NCBI RefSeq assembly: GCF_013170845.1
Contig: NZ_CP033367.1
Coordinates: 2,419,001-2,483,000, forward strand
Length of the DNA: 64,000 bases
Source of the DNA: Mesorhizobium loti R88b
GTDB taxonomy: Bacteria; Pseudomonadota; Alphaproteobacteria; Rhizobiales; Rhizobiaceae
Direction: 5' to 3'
Part shown: in pieces, positions 28,055 through 37,475 of the stretch
Numbering within the stretch: position 1 is the stretch's first letter
How the letters are laid out: each line of letters begins with the position of its first letter
The notes under the pieces: generated by a model
What the model was told of the DNA's origin: nothing
What the model saw: only the letters and a program-made list of their open reading frames with translations
Database searches by the model: none
Translations under genes and position numbers: made by a program

Positions 28055-31000
28055 ATGGCAATTCTGGCAGCCGTCTACCACCTGACCCACTACAAATATG
28101 ACCGGCCGGTGGTTCTCGGGCCCCAGATCATCAGGCTGCAGCCGGCACCGCATTCCCGCACCAAGGTGTTGAGCCATTCGCTCAAGGTCGAGCCGGCGAA
28201 CCACTTCGTCAATTTGCAGCAGGACCCCTACGGTAATTTTCTCGCCCGTTTCGTCTTCCCGGAGCCGGTGACGGAACTGAAGATCGAGGTCGATCTCGTC
28301 GCCGACATGACGGTCTACAATCCGTTCGACTTCTTCGTCGAGCCGTCGGCCGAGGCGTTTCCGTTCGAGTATCCGGAAGAGATACGCGATGATCTCGCCA
28401 TCTACCGGACACCGGAGCCGGCGGGACCGCTGCTCCAGGCCTTCCTCAGGACTGTCGACCGCAGCGCCACCAATACCGTCAATTTCCTCGTCGATCTCAA
28501 TGCGAGGCTGCAGCGCGAGATCGCCTATATCGTGCGCATGGAGACCGGCGTGTTTTCGCCGGAGGAAACGCTGGCCGCCGGCAAGGGCTCGTGCCGCGAT
28601 ACGAGCTGGCTGCTGGTGCAGATCCTGCGCAATCTCGGCATCGCCGCGCGTTTTGTGTCCGGCTATCTGATCCAGCTCAAGCCCGACCTTGTCGCGCTCG
28701 ACGGGCCGGCTGGGACATCAGTCGATTTCACCGATCTGCACGCCTGGTGCGAGGTCTATCTTCCCGGCGCCGGCTGGATCGGCTTCGACCCGACCTCCGG
28801 CCTGCTGACCGGCGAAAGCCACGTGCCGCTTGCCGCGACGCCGCATTTCCGCAACGCCGCGCCGATTTCCGGCATGGCGAGCTTTGCCAATGTGGAATTC
28901 GGCTTCGAGATGCGCGTCGACCGCATCGCCGAGCATCCGCGCATCACCAAGCCATTCTCAGATGAAAGCTGGCAGGCGCTCGATGCATTGGGCAACAAGG
29001 TCGATGCCGCGCTCACGGCCGGCGATGTGCGGCTGACGATGGGTGGTGAGCCGACCTTCGTGTCGATCGACGATTTCGAATCCGCCGAGTGGAACACCGC
29101 TGCCGTCGGACCGACCAAGCGCGAAAAGGCCGATGCACTGATCCGCAAGCTGCGCGAGCGCTTCGCGCCGGGCGGCTTTCTCCACTATGGCCAGGGCAAA
29201 TGGTATCCGGGCGAGAGCCTGCCGCGCTGGACCTTCTCGCTCTACTGGCGGGCCGATGGCCAGCCGGTATGGAGCGACCCGTCGCTGATCGCGCGGGAAA
29301 AGAGCTCGGCTGATATCGGCCCGAAACAGGCCGAAAGCCTGCTCACCGCGATCGCCGGCGAGCTTGGCATCGAAAAGACCATGGTCAGCGAAGCCTATGA
29401 GGATCCGGCCGAATGGCTGCTCAAGGAAGGCAAGCTGCCGGAGAATGTCGACCCATCCAACTCCAAGCTGGAAGACCCGGAAGAACGCAGCCGCATGGCG
29501 AAAGTGTTCGAGCGCGGGCTGACCAAGCCGTCCGGCTATGTGCTGCCGGTGCAGCGCTGGAACAGCCAGGCGTCGGGACCGCGCTGGCGCTCGGAAAAAT
29601 GGAAGACGCGGCGCGGCCGGTTGTTCCTGGTGCCAGGCGATTCACCGGTCGGCTACCGCTTGCCGCTCGGCACGCTGCCTTATGTGCCGCCGGCGCAGTT
29701 CCCCTACATCGTGCCGGTCGATCCATCGCTGCCGCGCGGGGCGCTGCCGGCACGTGAGGCCATCTTGCCCTCCGCCGCTCCAGCCGAACTCGAAGGCGCT
29801 GACGAGATGGCGCGCCGGCAACAGGCGGCTTCGTTTACGGCAGCAACCGGCCAGCAAGACCGTGTCGAACAGGAGATCACCGAGATCGGCGGCGCGGTGC
29901 GCACGGCGCTTTCGGTCGAGCCGCGCGACGGAAGGCTCTGCGTGTTCATGCCGCCGGTCGAGGCGCTTGAGGATTATCTCGAACTGGTCGCCGCCGCCGA
30001 GAACGCGGCCAAGGCGATCGGCCTTCCCGTGCATATCGAGGGCTATGGCCCGCCACATGATCCGCGCCTTAACGTCATCCGTGTCGCGCCCGATCCCGGT
30101 GTCATCGAGGTCAACATTCATCCGGCTTCCAACTGGCAGGATTGCGTGGCGACCACGACGGCGATCTATGAGGAAGCGCGGCAAACCCGGCTTGGCGCCG
30201 ACAAGTTCATGATCGACGGCCGCCACACCGGCACTGGCGGCGGCAACCATGTCGTGGTCGGTGGCGCGACACCCAATGACAGCCCGTTCCTGCGCCGGCC
30301 TGATCTGCTGAAGAGCCTTGTGCTGCAATGGCAGCGGCGTCCCTCGCTGTCCTATCTGTTCTCCGGCCTGTTCATAGGTCCGACCAGCCAGGCGCCGCGC
30401 TTCGACGAGGCGCGTCACGATTCGCTCTACGAGCTCGAAATCGCGATGGCGCAGGTGCCGCATCCGGACCAGGGCGCGGCACCCCTGCCATGGCTGGTCG
30501 ACCGGCTGTTCCGCAATCTGTTGACCGACGTCACCGGCAATACGCACCGCTCGGAAATCTGCATCGACAAGCTGTTCTCGCCTGACGGTCCGACCGGCCG
30601 GCTGGGCCTCGTCGAGTTTCGAGGGTTCGAGATGCCGCCCAATGCGCGCATGAGCCTGGCGCAGCAGCTTCTGGTCCGCGCCATTATCGCCCGTGCGTGG
30701 AAGAACCCGCTCGACGGCCGCTTCGTGCGGTGGGGCACCTCGTTGCATGATCGTTTCATGCTGCCGCACTATGTCTGGGCTGACTTCCTCGACGTGCTCG
30801 ACGACCTCAAACTGAATGGCTTCGAATTCCGCCCAGAATGGTTCGACGCCCAGCTCGAATTCCGCTTTCCGTTCTGCGGCGAGGTCCAGCATGCCGGCAT
30901 CAAGCTGGAATTGCGGCAGGCACTGGAGCCCTGGCATGTGATGGGCGAGCAAGGTGCGATCGGCGGCACCGTGCGCTTCGTCGATTCCTCGGTCGAACGG

Positions 31001-31414
31001 CTGCAGGTCAGGACAGAGGGATTAAACCCCGAACGTCACGCGATCGTCTGCAACGGCCGCATCGTGCCGATGAAGGTCACGGACAACCGAGAGGTTGCGG
31101 TGGCGGGCGTGCGCTTCAAGGCCTGGCAGCCGGCTTCGGGTCTGCATCCGGCGCTGCCGGTCAACACGCCGCTGGTGTTCGACATCTATGACCGCTGGTC
31201 GGGACGGGCGGTCGGCGGCTGCGTCTACCATGTCGCCCATCCCGGCGGCCGCAGTTATGACACCTTCCCGGTCAACGGCAACGAGGCGGAAGCGCGACGG
31301 CTCGCGCGCTTCGAGCCGCGCGGCCATACCCCGTCAAGCTATGTGCTGCGCGAAGAACAACCCACGGAAGATTTCCCGATGACCCTTGACCTTCGGCGTC
31401 CACCCAGACTGTGA
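28055..31414 (+). CDS. Transglutaminase-DUF2126 putative amidoligase fusion
   Basis: The 1119-residue protein has an N-terminal beta-domain of bacterial transglutaminases (1-100), a transglutaminase/protease core with the triad C180 (KGSCRDTSW), H229 (HAWCEVY) and D245 (FDPTSG), and from about residue 300 a large DUF2126 region, which Pfam describes as a putative amidoligase. The family usually occurs in an operon with a circularly permuted ATP-grasp/alpha-E protein and a second transglutaminase, exactly as here, and is predicted to make or break peptide-like amide bonds. No substrate has been shown to my knowledge. The start is ATG 28055, with GGGG upstream. It lacks a signal peptide. Confidence 0.92.
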   Translation: MAILAAVYHLTHYKYDRPVVLGPQIIRLQPAPHSRTKVLSHSLKVEPANHFVNLQQDPYGNFLARFVFPEPVTELKIEVDLVADMTVYNPFDFFVEPSAEAFPFEYPEEIRDDLAIYRTPEPAGPLLQAFLRTVDRSATNTVNFLVDLNARLQREIAYIVRMETGVFSPEETLAAGKGSCRDTSWLLVQILRNLGIAARFVSGYLIQLKPDLVALDGPAGTSVDFTDLHAWCEVYLPGAGWIGFDPTSGLLTGESHVPLAATPHFRNAAPISGMASFANVEFGFEMRVDRIAEHPRITKPFSDESWQALDALGNKVDAALTAGDVRLTMGGEPTFVSIDDFESAEWNTAAVGPTKREKADALIRKLRERFAPGGFLHYGQGKWYPGESLPRWTFSLYWRADGQPVWSDPSLIAREKSSADIGPKQAESLLTAIAGELGIEKTMVSEAYEDPAEWLLKEGKLPENVDPSNSKLEDPEERSRMAKVFERGLTKPSGYVLPVQRWNSQASGPRWRSEKWKTRRGRLFLVPGDSPVGYRLPLGTLPYVPPAQFPYIVPVDPSLPRGALPAREAILPSAAPAELEGADEMARRQQAASFTAATGQQDRVEQEITEIGGAVRTALSVEPRDGRLCVFMPPVEALEDYLELVAAAENAAKAIGLPVHIEGYGPPHDPRLNVIRVAPDPGVIEVNIHPASNWQDCVATTTAIYEEARQTRLGADKFMIDGRHTGTGGGNHVVVGGATPNDSPFLRRPDLLKSLVLQWQRRPSLSYLFSGLFIGPTSQAPRFDEARHDSLYELEIAMAQVPHPDQGAAPLPWLVDRLFRNLLTDVTGNTHRSEICIDKLFSPDGPTGRLGLVEFRGFEMPPNARMSLAQQLLVRAIIARAWKNPLDGRFVRWGTSLHDRFMLPHYVWADFLDVLDDLKLNGFEFRPEWFDAQLEFRFPFCGEVQHAGIKLELRQALEPWHVMGEQGAIGGTVRFVDSSVERLQVRTEGLNPERHAIVCNGRIVPMKVTDNREVAVAGVRFKAWQPASGLHPALPVNTPLVFDIYDRWSGRAVGGCVYHVAHPGGRSYDTFPVNGNEAEARRLARFEPRGHTPSSYVLREEQPTEDFPMTLDLRRPPRL

Positions 31415-31420
31415 TCGAAC

Positions 31421-33826
31421 ATGGCAAAGGGGAATCACAAGAGGATACGCGGCAAGCCGCAGATCCACAGCCTGCTGGAGCACTACCAGCCGATCGACGG
31501 CGTCGTCGACGAGATGGTGGACGCCGCAGGCAATCCCCGTCCAGTCTGGAAGCATTTTATCGAGGCGCTCGACGAGTTGGGGGCTGAAAAGCTCGGCCAG
31601 CGCTTTGCCCGCGCCGACCAGTATCTGCGTGATGCCGGCGTCTACTACCGTGTCTATGACAAGGCCGGCGCCAATGAGCGCGAATGGCCACTGGCGCATG
31701 TGCCGCTGCTGATCGAAGACGCCGAATGGGCCGCGATCAGCGCCGGGCTCGTACAGCGGGCCGAGTTGTTCGAGGAAACCGTCGCCGACATCTATGGGCC
31801 TAACCGGCTGGTCGAGAAAGGCATCCTGCCGGCGGGGCTGATCGCCGCCAGTCCCGAGTATTTACGGCCTGTCGTGGGCACCATCCCGGCCAATGGCCAT
31901 TTCCTGCATTTCTGCGCCTTCGAACTCGGCCGCGGGCCTGACGGCCAGTGGTGGGTGCTTGGCGACCGCACGCAGGCGCCATCGGGCGCCGGCTTTGCGC
32001 TGGAAAACCGCGTCGCCACCACCCGCGCGCTGTCCGACATCTATGGCGAGATGCATGTGCACCGGCTTGCCGGCTTCTTCCGCCGTTTTCGCGATGCGCT
32101 GATCGGCATGGCCACCGACGGCCGCGTCGCCATACTGACGCCGGGGCCGCTCAACGAGACCTACTACGAACACGCCTACATCGCCCGCTATCTCGGCATC
32201 ATGCTGCTCGAAGGCGAGGATTTAACCGTTTCAGGCGGCAGGCTGATGGTGCGCACCGTCTCCGGCCTGATGCCGATCAGCGTTTTGTGGCGGCGGCTCG
32301 ATGCCGCTTTCGCCGACCCGCTTGAACTGCGCTCGGATTCGCAGATCGGCACGCCGGGCCTGGTCGAGGCGATCCGCCAGGGTGCGGTCGCGACCGTCAA
32401 TGCGCTGGGCTCGGGCCTGATGGAAACGCGGGCGCTGCTCGCCTTTCTGCCCAAAATCGTACGCGAATTGCGCGGCGAGGAGTTGCTGCTGCCAAGCGTC
32501 GCGACGTGGTGGTGCGGGCAGGAGGCCGAACGTGCCCACGTGCTTGCCAATATCGACCGCATGGTGATCGGGCCGGCGCTGTCGACGCGGCTTGCCTTCG
32601 AGGATGATGGCCAGACCACGCTCGGCTCGGCGTTGTCGGCCGGGGAGCGGGCCGAGCTGGTGGCGCGCATCGAACGCGACGGCGGCGCCTTTGTCGGCCA
32701 GGAAGCGGTGACGCTGTCGACGACGCCCGTCTTTGTCGGCGGCTGGCTGGAGCCGCGGCCGGCGAGCCTGCGCGTCTATCTGGCGCGAACCCCGGAGGGC
32801 TGGACGGTCATGCCGGGCGGGTTTGCCCGGGTTGGCCTGTCGCTCGACCCAACCGCGATCGCCATGCAGCGCGGCGGACAGGCGGCCGATGTCTGGGTGG
32901 TCAGCGACCGACCGGTGGAACGCGAAACGCTGCTGCCGCAAGAGGGCGACAGTTTCAGCCGTACCAGGCCAGGCAGCCTGCCCAGCCGCGCGGCGGAGAA
33001 CCTGACCTGGCTTGGCCGCTATATCGAACGCTCGGAAGACACGGTGCGCATCCTGCGCGCCTATCATGTGCGGCTGGCCGAGACCTCCGACCCGGACATG
33101 CCGCTGCTGGCCGACATCAGGGACTATCTCGAACCGTTCGGCATCGACGTTGAGACGGCGATCCCGTCTGGACTGATCGGCACGTTGGACAGCGCGGTCT
33201 ACAGTGCCGGGCAGATCCGCGACCGTTTCTCACCCGATGGCTGGCTGGCGCTCAAGGACCTGTCGAAGACCATCCATCAGTTCGCCACGACAGTGGCGCC
33301 CGGCGACGATGCGACACGGGCCATGACCGTGATCCTGCGCAAGCTCGCCGGGTTCTCCGGCCTGCTGCACGAGAACATGTACCGCTTCGCCGGCTGGCGG
33401 TTCCTCGAAATCGGCCGGCGGCTGGAGCGCGGCATCCAGATTGCCCGCACGCTGTCCCGGCTGACCCGCGCCAAGGCGCCGGACGGCGCCCTCGACATGA
33501 TGCTGGAGATCGGCGACAGCGTGATGACCCATCGCCGGCAATATCCGGTGCAGGCTGGCCGGCGCACGGTGATCGATCTCCTGGCGCTCGACCCGCTGAA
33601 CCCGCGCTCCATCCTGTTCCAACTCGAAAGGCTGAAGGCCGAGATCGGCCTTTTGCCATCGGTTGGCGGCGAGGGGCACATGTCGCCGGCGGCGAAGGAG
33701 ATCCTGCAGCTCAACACAGCCATCGCCATCAAGGAGCCTTCGGACATGACGGCAAAGGCGCTGGACGATCTCGCGTATGAAATAGGCGGTCTCTACAACA
33801 GCCTCGCCAAGGCCTATTTCGGATAA
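31421..33826 (+). CDS. Circularly permuted ATP-grasp / alpha-E domain fusion protein
   Basis: The 801-residue product joins a circularly permuted ATP-grasp domain (about 1-480) to an alpha-E (DUF403-type) helical domain (about 510-801; beginning near SRAAENLTWLGRYIERSEDT). In many genomes these are two separate genes, so this is the fused form. ATP-grasp enzymes ligate a carboxylate to an amine or thiol. With the flanking transglutaminase-like proteins it probably builds or modifies a peptide. It starts six bases after the upstream stop and ends one base before the next gene, so the operon is tight. Confidence 0.92.
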   Translation: MAKGNHKRIRGKPQIHSLLEHYQPIDGVVDEMVDAAGNPRPVWKHFIEALDELGAEKLGQRFARADQYLRDAGVYYRVYDKAGANEREWPLAHVPLLIEDAEWAAISAGLVQRAELFEETVADIYGPNRLVEKGILPAGLIAASPEYLRPVVGTIPANGHFLHFCAFELGRGPDGQWWVLGDRTQAPSGAGFALENRVATTRALSDIYGEMHVHRLAGFFRRFRDALIGMATDGRVAILTPGPLNETYYEHAYIARYLGIMLLEGEDLTVSGGRLMVRTVSGLMPISVLWRRLDAAFADPLELRSDSQIGTPGLVEAIRQGAVATVNALGSGLMETRALLAFLPKIVRELRGEELLLPSVATWWCGQEAERAHVLANIDRMVIGPALSTRLAFEDDGQTTLGSALSAGERAELVARIERDGGAFVGQEAVTLSTTPVFVGGWLEPRPASLRVYLARTPEGWTVMPGGFARVGLSLDPTAIAMQRGGQAADVWVVSDRPVERETLLPQEGDSFSRTRPGSLPSRAAENLTWLGRYIERSEDTVRILRAYHVRLAETSDPDMPLLADIRDYLEPFGIDVETAIPSGLIGTLDSAVYSAGQIRDRFSPDGWLALKDLSKTIHQFATTVAPGDDATRAMTVILRKLAGFSGLLHENMYRFAGWRFLEIGRRLERGIQIARTLSRLTRAKAPDGALDMMLEIGDSVMTHRRQYPVQAGRRTVIDLLALDPLNPRSILFQLERLKAEIGLLPSVGGEGHMSPAAKEILQLNTAIAIKEPSDMTAKALDDLAYEIGGLYNSLAKAYFG

Positions 33827-33827
33827 C

Positions 33828-34712
33828 ATGCTCTACGACATCAGGCTTCACCTTCATTACGACTACGCTGCTGCCGCCGGTGGCGGCCGCCATCAGATAC
33901 GCGTGCTGCCATCGACGATATCAGGGGTGCAGCGTGTTATCGCCGCCTCGCTCTCCTTTTTGCCTGCGCCCAATGAACGTTCTGATTTCTCTGACTTTTT
34001 CAGCAACAACGTCACCTCGATCGCCTTTCGCGACGCACATGATGCGCTCGACATAAGGATGAGCGCACGCATATCGGTGTCACGGCCCGAGCCGGGGCTC
34101 GACGTGTCGCCCGACATCGGCCGGCTCAGGCAGGAACTGGCTGCGACGCGGTCTTTGGGGCCGGCCTCGCCGCATCATTTTCTGGTCGCCAACGGTCATG
34201 TGAGCATCGATGCGGCGATCACCTCCTATGCGCGAGACAGCGTTGGCAACTCGGCTGTCGGCACGGCGATGAACCTGTGCAATCGCATCCATCGCGACTT
34301 CACCTATGACGGCGAGGCGACCACGGTGCGGACCCGGGCCAGCGACGCCTTCAAATTGAAGCGTGGTGTCTGCCAGGACTTTTCGCACATCATGATCGCC
34401 GGCCTGCGCGGTCTCGGCATTCCCGCCGGCTATGTCAGCGGCTTCCTGCGCACCATTCCACCGAAGGGCAAACCCCGGCTGGAGGGTGCCGATGCCATGC
34501 ATGCCTGGGTCAAGGTATGGTGTGGGCGTGATGCCGGCTGGCAGGAGTTCGACCCGACCAACGGCATGCGGGCCAGCAACGACCACATCACCGTCGGCTA
34601 TGGCCGAGACTATTCCGATGTCGCGCCGATCGTCGGCGTGCTGAAAACCACCGGCGGACAGGTCGGCGAGCAGGCTGTCGACGTCATTCCGGTCGCGCTC
34701 GAAAAGGCGTGA
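33828..34712 (+). CDS. Transglutaminase family protein
   Basis: A 294-residue enzyme with an N-terminal beta-domain (1-95) and a transglutaminase core. The candidate triad is C182 (KRGVCQDFSH), H225 (MHAWVKVW) and D242 (FDPTNG). Such proteins act as cysteine proteases, amidases or cross-linkers. It begins one base after the ATP-grasp gene, so translation is probably coupled. No signal peptide was seen, which places the action in the cytoplasm along with its two partners. Confidence 0.92.
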   Translation: MLYDIRLHLHYDYAAAAGGGRHQIRVLPSTISGVQRVIAASLSFLPAPNERSDFSDFFSNNVTSIAFRDAHDALDIRMSARISVSRPEPGLDVSPDIGRLRQELAATRSLGPASPHHFLVANGHVSIDAAITSYARDSVGNSAVGTAMNLCNRIHRDFTYDGEATTVRTRASDAFKLKRGVCQDFSHIMIAGLRGLGIPAGYVSGFLRTIPPKGKPRLEGADAMHAWVKVWCGRDAGWQEFDPTNGMRASNDHITVGYGRDYSDVAPIVGVLKTTGGQVGEQAVDVIPVALEKA

Positions 34713-34855
34713 AAGCGGACGGGTCCGCACCAGGTGACCCTTGGGTACAATTCAGCACCAACAAAGGTGACTTCTCAAATGGTGAAGTGGCAGCTACCTT
34801 AGGTTGGTTTCGAGGCGACCAATAGTTGCAGTATTGATGCGCGCGGGCGCGGGGT

Positions 34856-35797
34856 TTGGTATTGAAAGCGGTCAGCGTCGTCATTCCTGCCCACAATGCG
34901 GCGAAGACCATCGCTTCGACGCTGGCGTCGCTCGCCAGCGAGGCCGGGGTTATCGGCGAGATACTTCTCGTCGATGATGCATCTTCAGACGGTACAGCTG
35001 CCGTGGCGATGCAGGCCGCTGCGAAATTGTCCCTGCCGCTGCGCGTGCTGCCGGCCAATTGTCGCGATGCTGGTGGCGCGCGCAACGTTGCACTGGCGCA
35101 GGTGCTGCATCCCTGGGTGTACCTGATCGATGCTGACGATTTGCATCTTGAGAACGGCTTGCGGGCGCTGCTCCAGCAGGCCGAACGCCGGCCAAAAGCC
35201 GACATGATCGTTGGCGCTTACCGGCGTCGGGTGAATGGCCAGGACCGGCAGATCAAGGTGCCGAACGGATATCAGACCGGCTGTCTGGCAAACGCCGCGG
35301 CCTATGTGAAAGGTGATATCAGGTCGGTCGCGGTGGGCAGTGTGCTTGCATCGCGGCACCTGATCGGCCAAACGCGGTTTCCTGTCGGGCTGGCCTATGA
35401 TGAGGACACGTTGTTTTGGGCGCGGCTGATGAGCACGGCGTCGCTGGCAATGATCGAGCAGCCTGTGATGGTTTATGAGGTCTCGCCGATGCGCTCCGAC
35501 GATCGTTTTACGATCAAGCCGGTGAAGCGCTTCTTGGATTGGCGCCGGGAGCTGCACACGCTCACCGATTGCAACATCCCTGTCTCGGCGCTGAAGACAA
35601 GGGAGGGGCTGGTCGCCCTCAAGATCGCCCGCGTCCACTATGCGCGTGGTGACCTGGCCACGGCCGCGCGTTTCCTGGCGGTGGCCGCGGCCGCGCCGAA
35701 GCGGCGGTCGGAGGCCTGGCGCTGCCTGCGCTACAGGCTCAAGCTCGCGGTGCGGCGCCGGCTGTCGGCTCCGCTTCAGATGCAAGGCGCCTTGTAG
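34856..35797 (+). CDS. Family 2 glycosyltransferase
   Basis: The 313-residue product has a GT-A fold N-terminus: SVVIPAHNAAKTI for the nucleotide-sugar site, LLVDDASSDGT, and the metal-binding LIDADD. The last 60 or so residues are basic. It transfers a sugar from an activated donor, probably to a surface polysaccharide. No other polysaccharide gene lies nearby, so the acceptor is unknown. The start is a TTG at 34856 or 34862 after a G-rich stretch; no ATG is available. The strand matches the preceding operon, but a 143-base gap separates them. Confidence 0.85.
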   Translation: MVLKAVSVVIPAHNAAKTIASTLASLASEAGVIGEILLVDDASSDGTAAVAMQAAAKLSLPLRVLPANCRDAGGARNVALAQVLHPWVYLIDADDLHLENGLRALLQQAERRPKADMIVGAYRRRVNGQDRQIKVPNGYQTGCLANAAAYVKGDIRSVAVGSVLASRHLIGQTRFPVGLAYDEDTLFWARLMSTASLAMIEQPVMVYEVSPMRSDDRFTIKPVKRFLDWRRELHTLTDCNIPVSALKTREGLVALKIARVHYARGDLATAARFLAVAAAAPKRRSEAWRCLRYRLKLAVRRRLSAPLQMQGAL

Positions 35798-35910
35798 GAC
35801 ACCGGCGTCCTCGGCTGCCCACTCCATCTGAGGCGTCGGCTTTTCGAACGGTCTGTGGAACCAGCAATCGGCCAGCAGCTTATCTACGCGTATTTTTGCG
35901 TGGAGCTTAC

Positions 35911-37002
35911 ATGCTGCAGGGATCCGAAACGTCACGCGGCCGCTCGTCTGATCAAGATGTCGCCTCGAAGAGCGCGGCGCAGATTTCGGCCAGGGACGCC
36001 GCGCTGACCTATGTCAGCGATGCCGAGCCCGGCATACGCCGGCTGAAGGCAAGCAAGGGATTTTCCTACAGGAAACCGGACGGGCGACCGGTCTCGGGCG
36101 CCGTCAAGGCGCGTATCGACGCGATCGTCATTCCGCCGGCCTGGACGGACGTCTGGATCTCGCCCGACGCAGACGGGCATATCCAGGCGACCGGAAGGGA
36201 TCAGCGCGGGCGCAAGCAGTATCGCTACCATCCGCAGTGGGCCGAACAACGCGACGGCGTCAAATATTCAAGCCTCGTCGCCTTCGCCGAAAACCTGGCC
36301 GAGCTGCGGCGTACGATCAACAGCGATCTGCGCCGTCACGGGCTGCCGTTTGAGCGGGTTGTCGCCGCGGTCGTCTGGCTGCTGGATAACACGATGATCC
36401 GCGTCGGCAATGCCGCCTATGCCCGCGACAACAAGAGTTTTGGACTGACGACGCTGCGCGACCGCCATGTCGACATCAAGGGATCGAGCCTGCGCTTTGC
36501 CTTCAAGGGCAAATCAGGCAAGGAATGGAGATTGAAGCTGGTCGATCGCCGCATCGCCGGCATCGTGCGGGGCGCGCAGGACCTGCCGGGCCAGAAACTG
36601 TTCCAGTATCTCGACGAGGACGGCAACAGACGGCCGGTCAGTTCCGACGACGTCAACCGTTACATCCGCGAGGCGGTTGGCGACAAGTTCAGTTCGAAGC
36701 ATTTCCGCACCTGGGGCGGCACCATCCATGCCGCGTCGCTGTTTGCGCAGACGGAATTGCCCGAAAGCCAGGCGCAGCAAAAGCGGGTCATGAACAGCGT
36801 CATCGACAAGGTGGCCGAGCGGCTGGGCAACACGCGCGCTGTCTGCCGCAAATGCTATATTCATCCGCAGGTTTTCGAGGCCTGGTCGCAAGGCCGACTG
36901 CTCGACGAAATGGCAGAAGCCAACAAGCGCAAGCGGTCCATAGACGGCCTTGATGACGAGGAAGCGCTGGTGCTGAGATGGTTGAAGACGCACGAAAGGT
37001 GA
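35911..37002 (+). CDS. DNA topoisomerase IB (poxvirus-like)
   Basis: The 363-residue enzyme relaxes supercoiled DNA by nicking and rejoining one strand. The core motifs are NTMIRVGN (catalytic arginine region), KGKSGKEW, KHFRTWGGT (arginine or histidine region) and the nucleophile Y316 in KCYIHP. Bacterial members resemble small poxvirus topoisomerases and are common in rhizobia. ATG 35911 has GGAG five bases upstream; a TTG at 35896 would add only five residues. It stands alone between a glycosyltransferase and the DGPF gene. Confidence 0.93.
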   Translation: MLQGSETSRGRSSDQDVASKSAAQISARDAALTYVSDAEPGIRRLKASKGFSYRKPDGRPVSGAVKARIDAIVIPPAWTDVWISPDADGHIQATGRDQRGRKQYRYHPQWAEQRDGVKYSSLVAFAENLAELRRTINSDLRRHGLPFERVVAAVVWLLDNTMIRVGNAAYARDNKSFGLTTLRDRHVDIKGSSLRFAFKGKSGKEWRLKLVDRRIAGIVRGAQDLPGQKLFQYLDEDGNRRPVSSDDVNRYIREAVGDKFSSKHFRTWGGTIHAASLFAQTELPESQAQQKRVMNSVIDKVAERLGNTRAVCRKCYIHPQVFEAWSQGRLLDEMAEANKRKRSIDGLDDEEALVLRWLKTHER

Positions 37003-37049
37003 CTGGCGTCGATTGGCCGTCGCCATCTCAGATTTTTTTATCGACGTCG

Positions 37050-37076
37050 TGTCGGGATCGGTCCTAGTGTTTCGTC
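37050..37076 (+). promoter_or_regulatory. Candidate ECF42-type promoter
   Basis: TGTCGG (37050-37055), 17 bases, then CGTC (37073-37076) matches the TGTCGA/CGTC kind of motif I recall for ECF42 sigma factors. It lies 25 bases upstream of the DGPF gene, whose downstream partner is an ECF42-type sigma factor. Confidence 0.5.
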
Positions 37077-37100
37077 CTTTGATACAGAAAAGGACCTGAC

Positions 37101-37475
37101 ATGCTCTACGCCATCCTCTGCTATGCCTCCGAAGACGTCGTCAGCTCGTGGAGCAAGGCGCAGGACGACGAAGTCATGGCCAATCTCCTCAATGTCCAGG
37201 ACAAGTACGCCAAGGCCGGTCGGCTTGGCCCCGTGGCGCGACTTTTGCCGACGACGGCGGCGACGACGCTTAGGAAGGTCAAGGGCGAATCGGTGGTCAT
37301 CGATGGTCCGTTCGCCGAAACCAAGGAGCAGTTCCTCGGCTTCTACACGCTCGAATGTGCGGATCTCGACGAGGCCGTCGAATTCGCTCGTGAGCTTTCC
37401 GAGGTCAACCCGAGCGGCGGCTCCTATGAAATCCGGCCGGTCTCGATCTTCAATCCCACCAAGGTAGCGGTATGA
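37101..37475 (+). CDS. YciI/DGPF family protein
   Basis: A 124-residue protein with the DGPF motif (IDGPFAETKEQFLGFY, about 71-86) and the alpha/beta ferredoxin-like YciI layout. Genes of this family pair with ECF42 sigma factors and are their usual targets. The exact biochemical role is not known. Its stop overlaps the sigma-factor start by four bases (ATGA), and the probable ECF42 promoter is 25 bases upstream. Confidence 0.9.
   Translation: MLYAILCYASEDVVSSWSKAQDDEVMANLLNVQDKYAKAGRLGPVARLLPTTAATTLRKVKGESVVIDGPFAETKEQFLGFYTLECADLDEAVEFARELSEVNPSGGSYEIRPVSIFNPTKVAV

Noticed and set aside
28055..34712. The transglutaminase/ATP-grasp operon as the maturation machinery of the small peptides
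   Set aside because: Lasso B2 proteases share the transglutaminase fold, but this operon is a complete, known type of its own, lies about 6 kb away across several unrelated genes, and has no leader-binding PqqD-like domain or asparagine-synthetase-like cyclase.
35798..35880. A third copy of the peptide leader, read on the minus strand (PFEKPTPQ)
   Set aside because: About 13 bases (GAAAAGCCGACGC) match the peptide leader, but there is no start with a ribosome-binding site, the rest of the leader is absent, and no short core follows. Chance similarity is likely.
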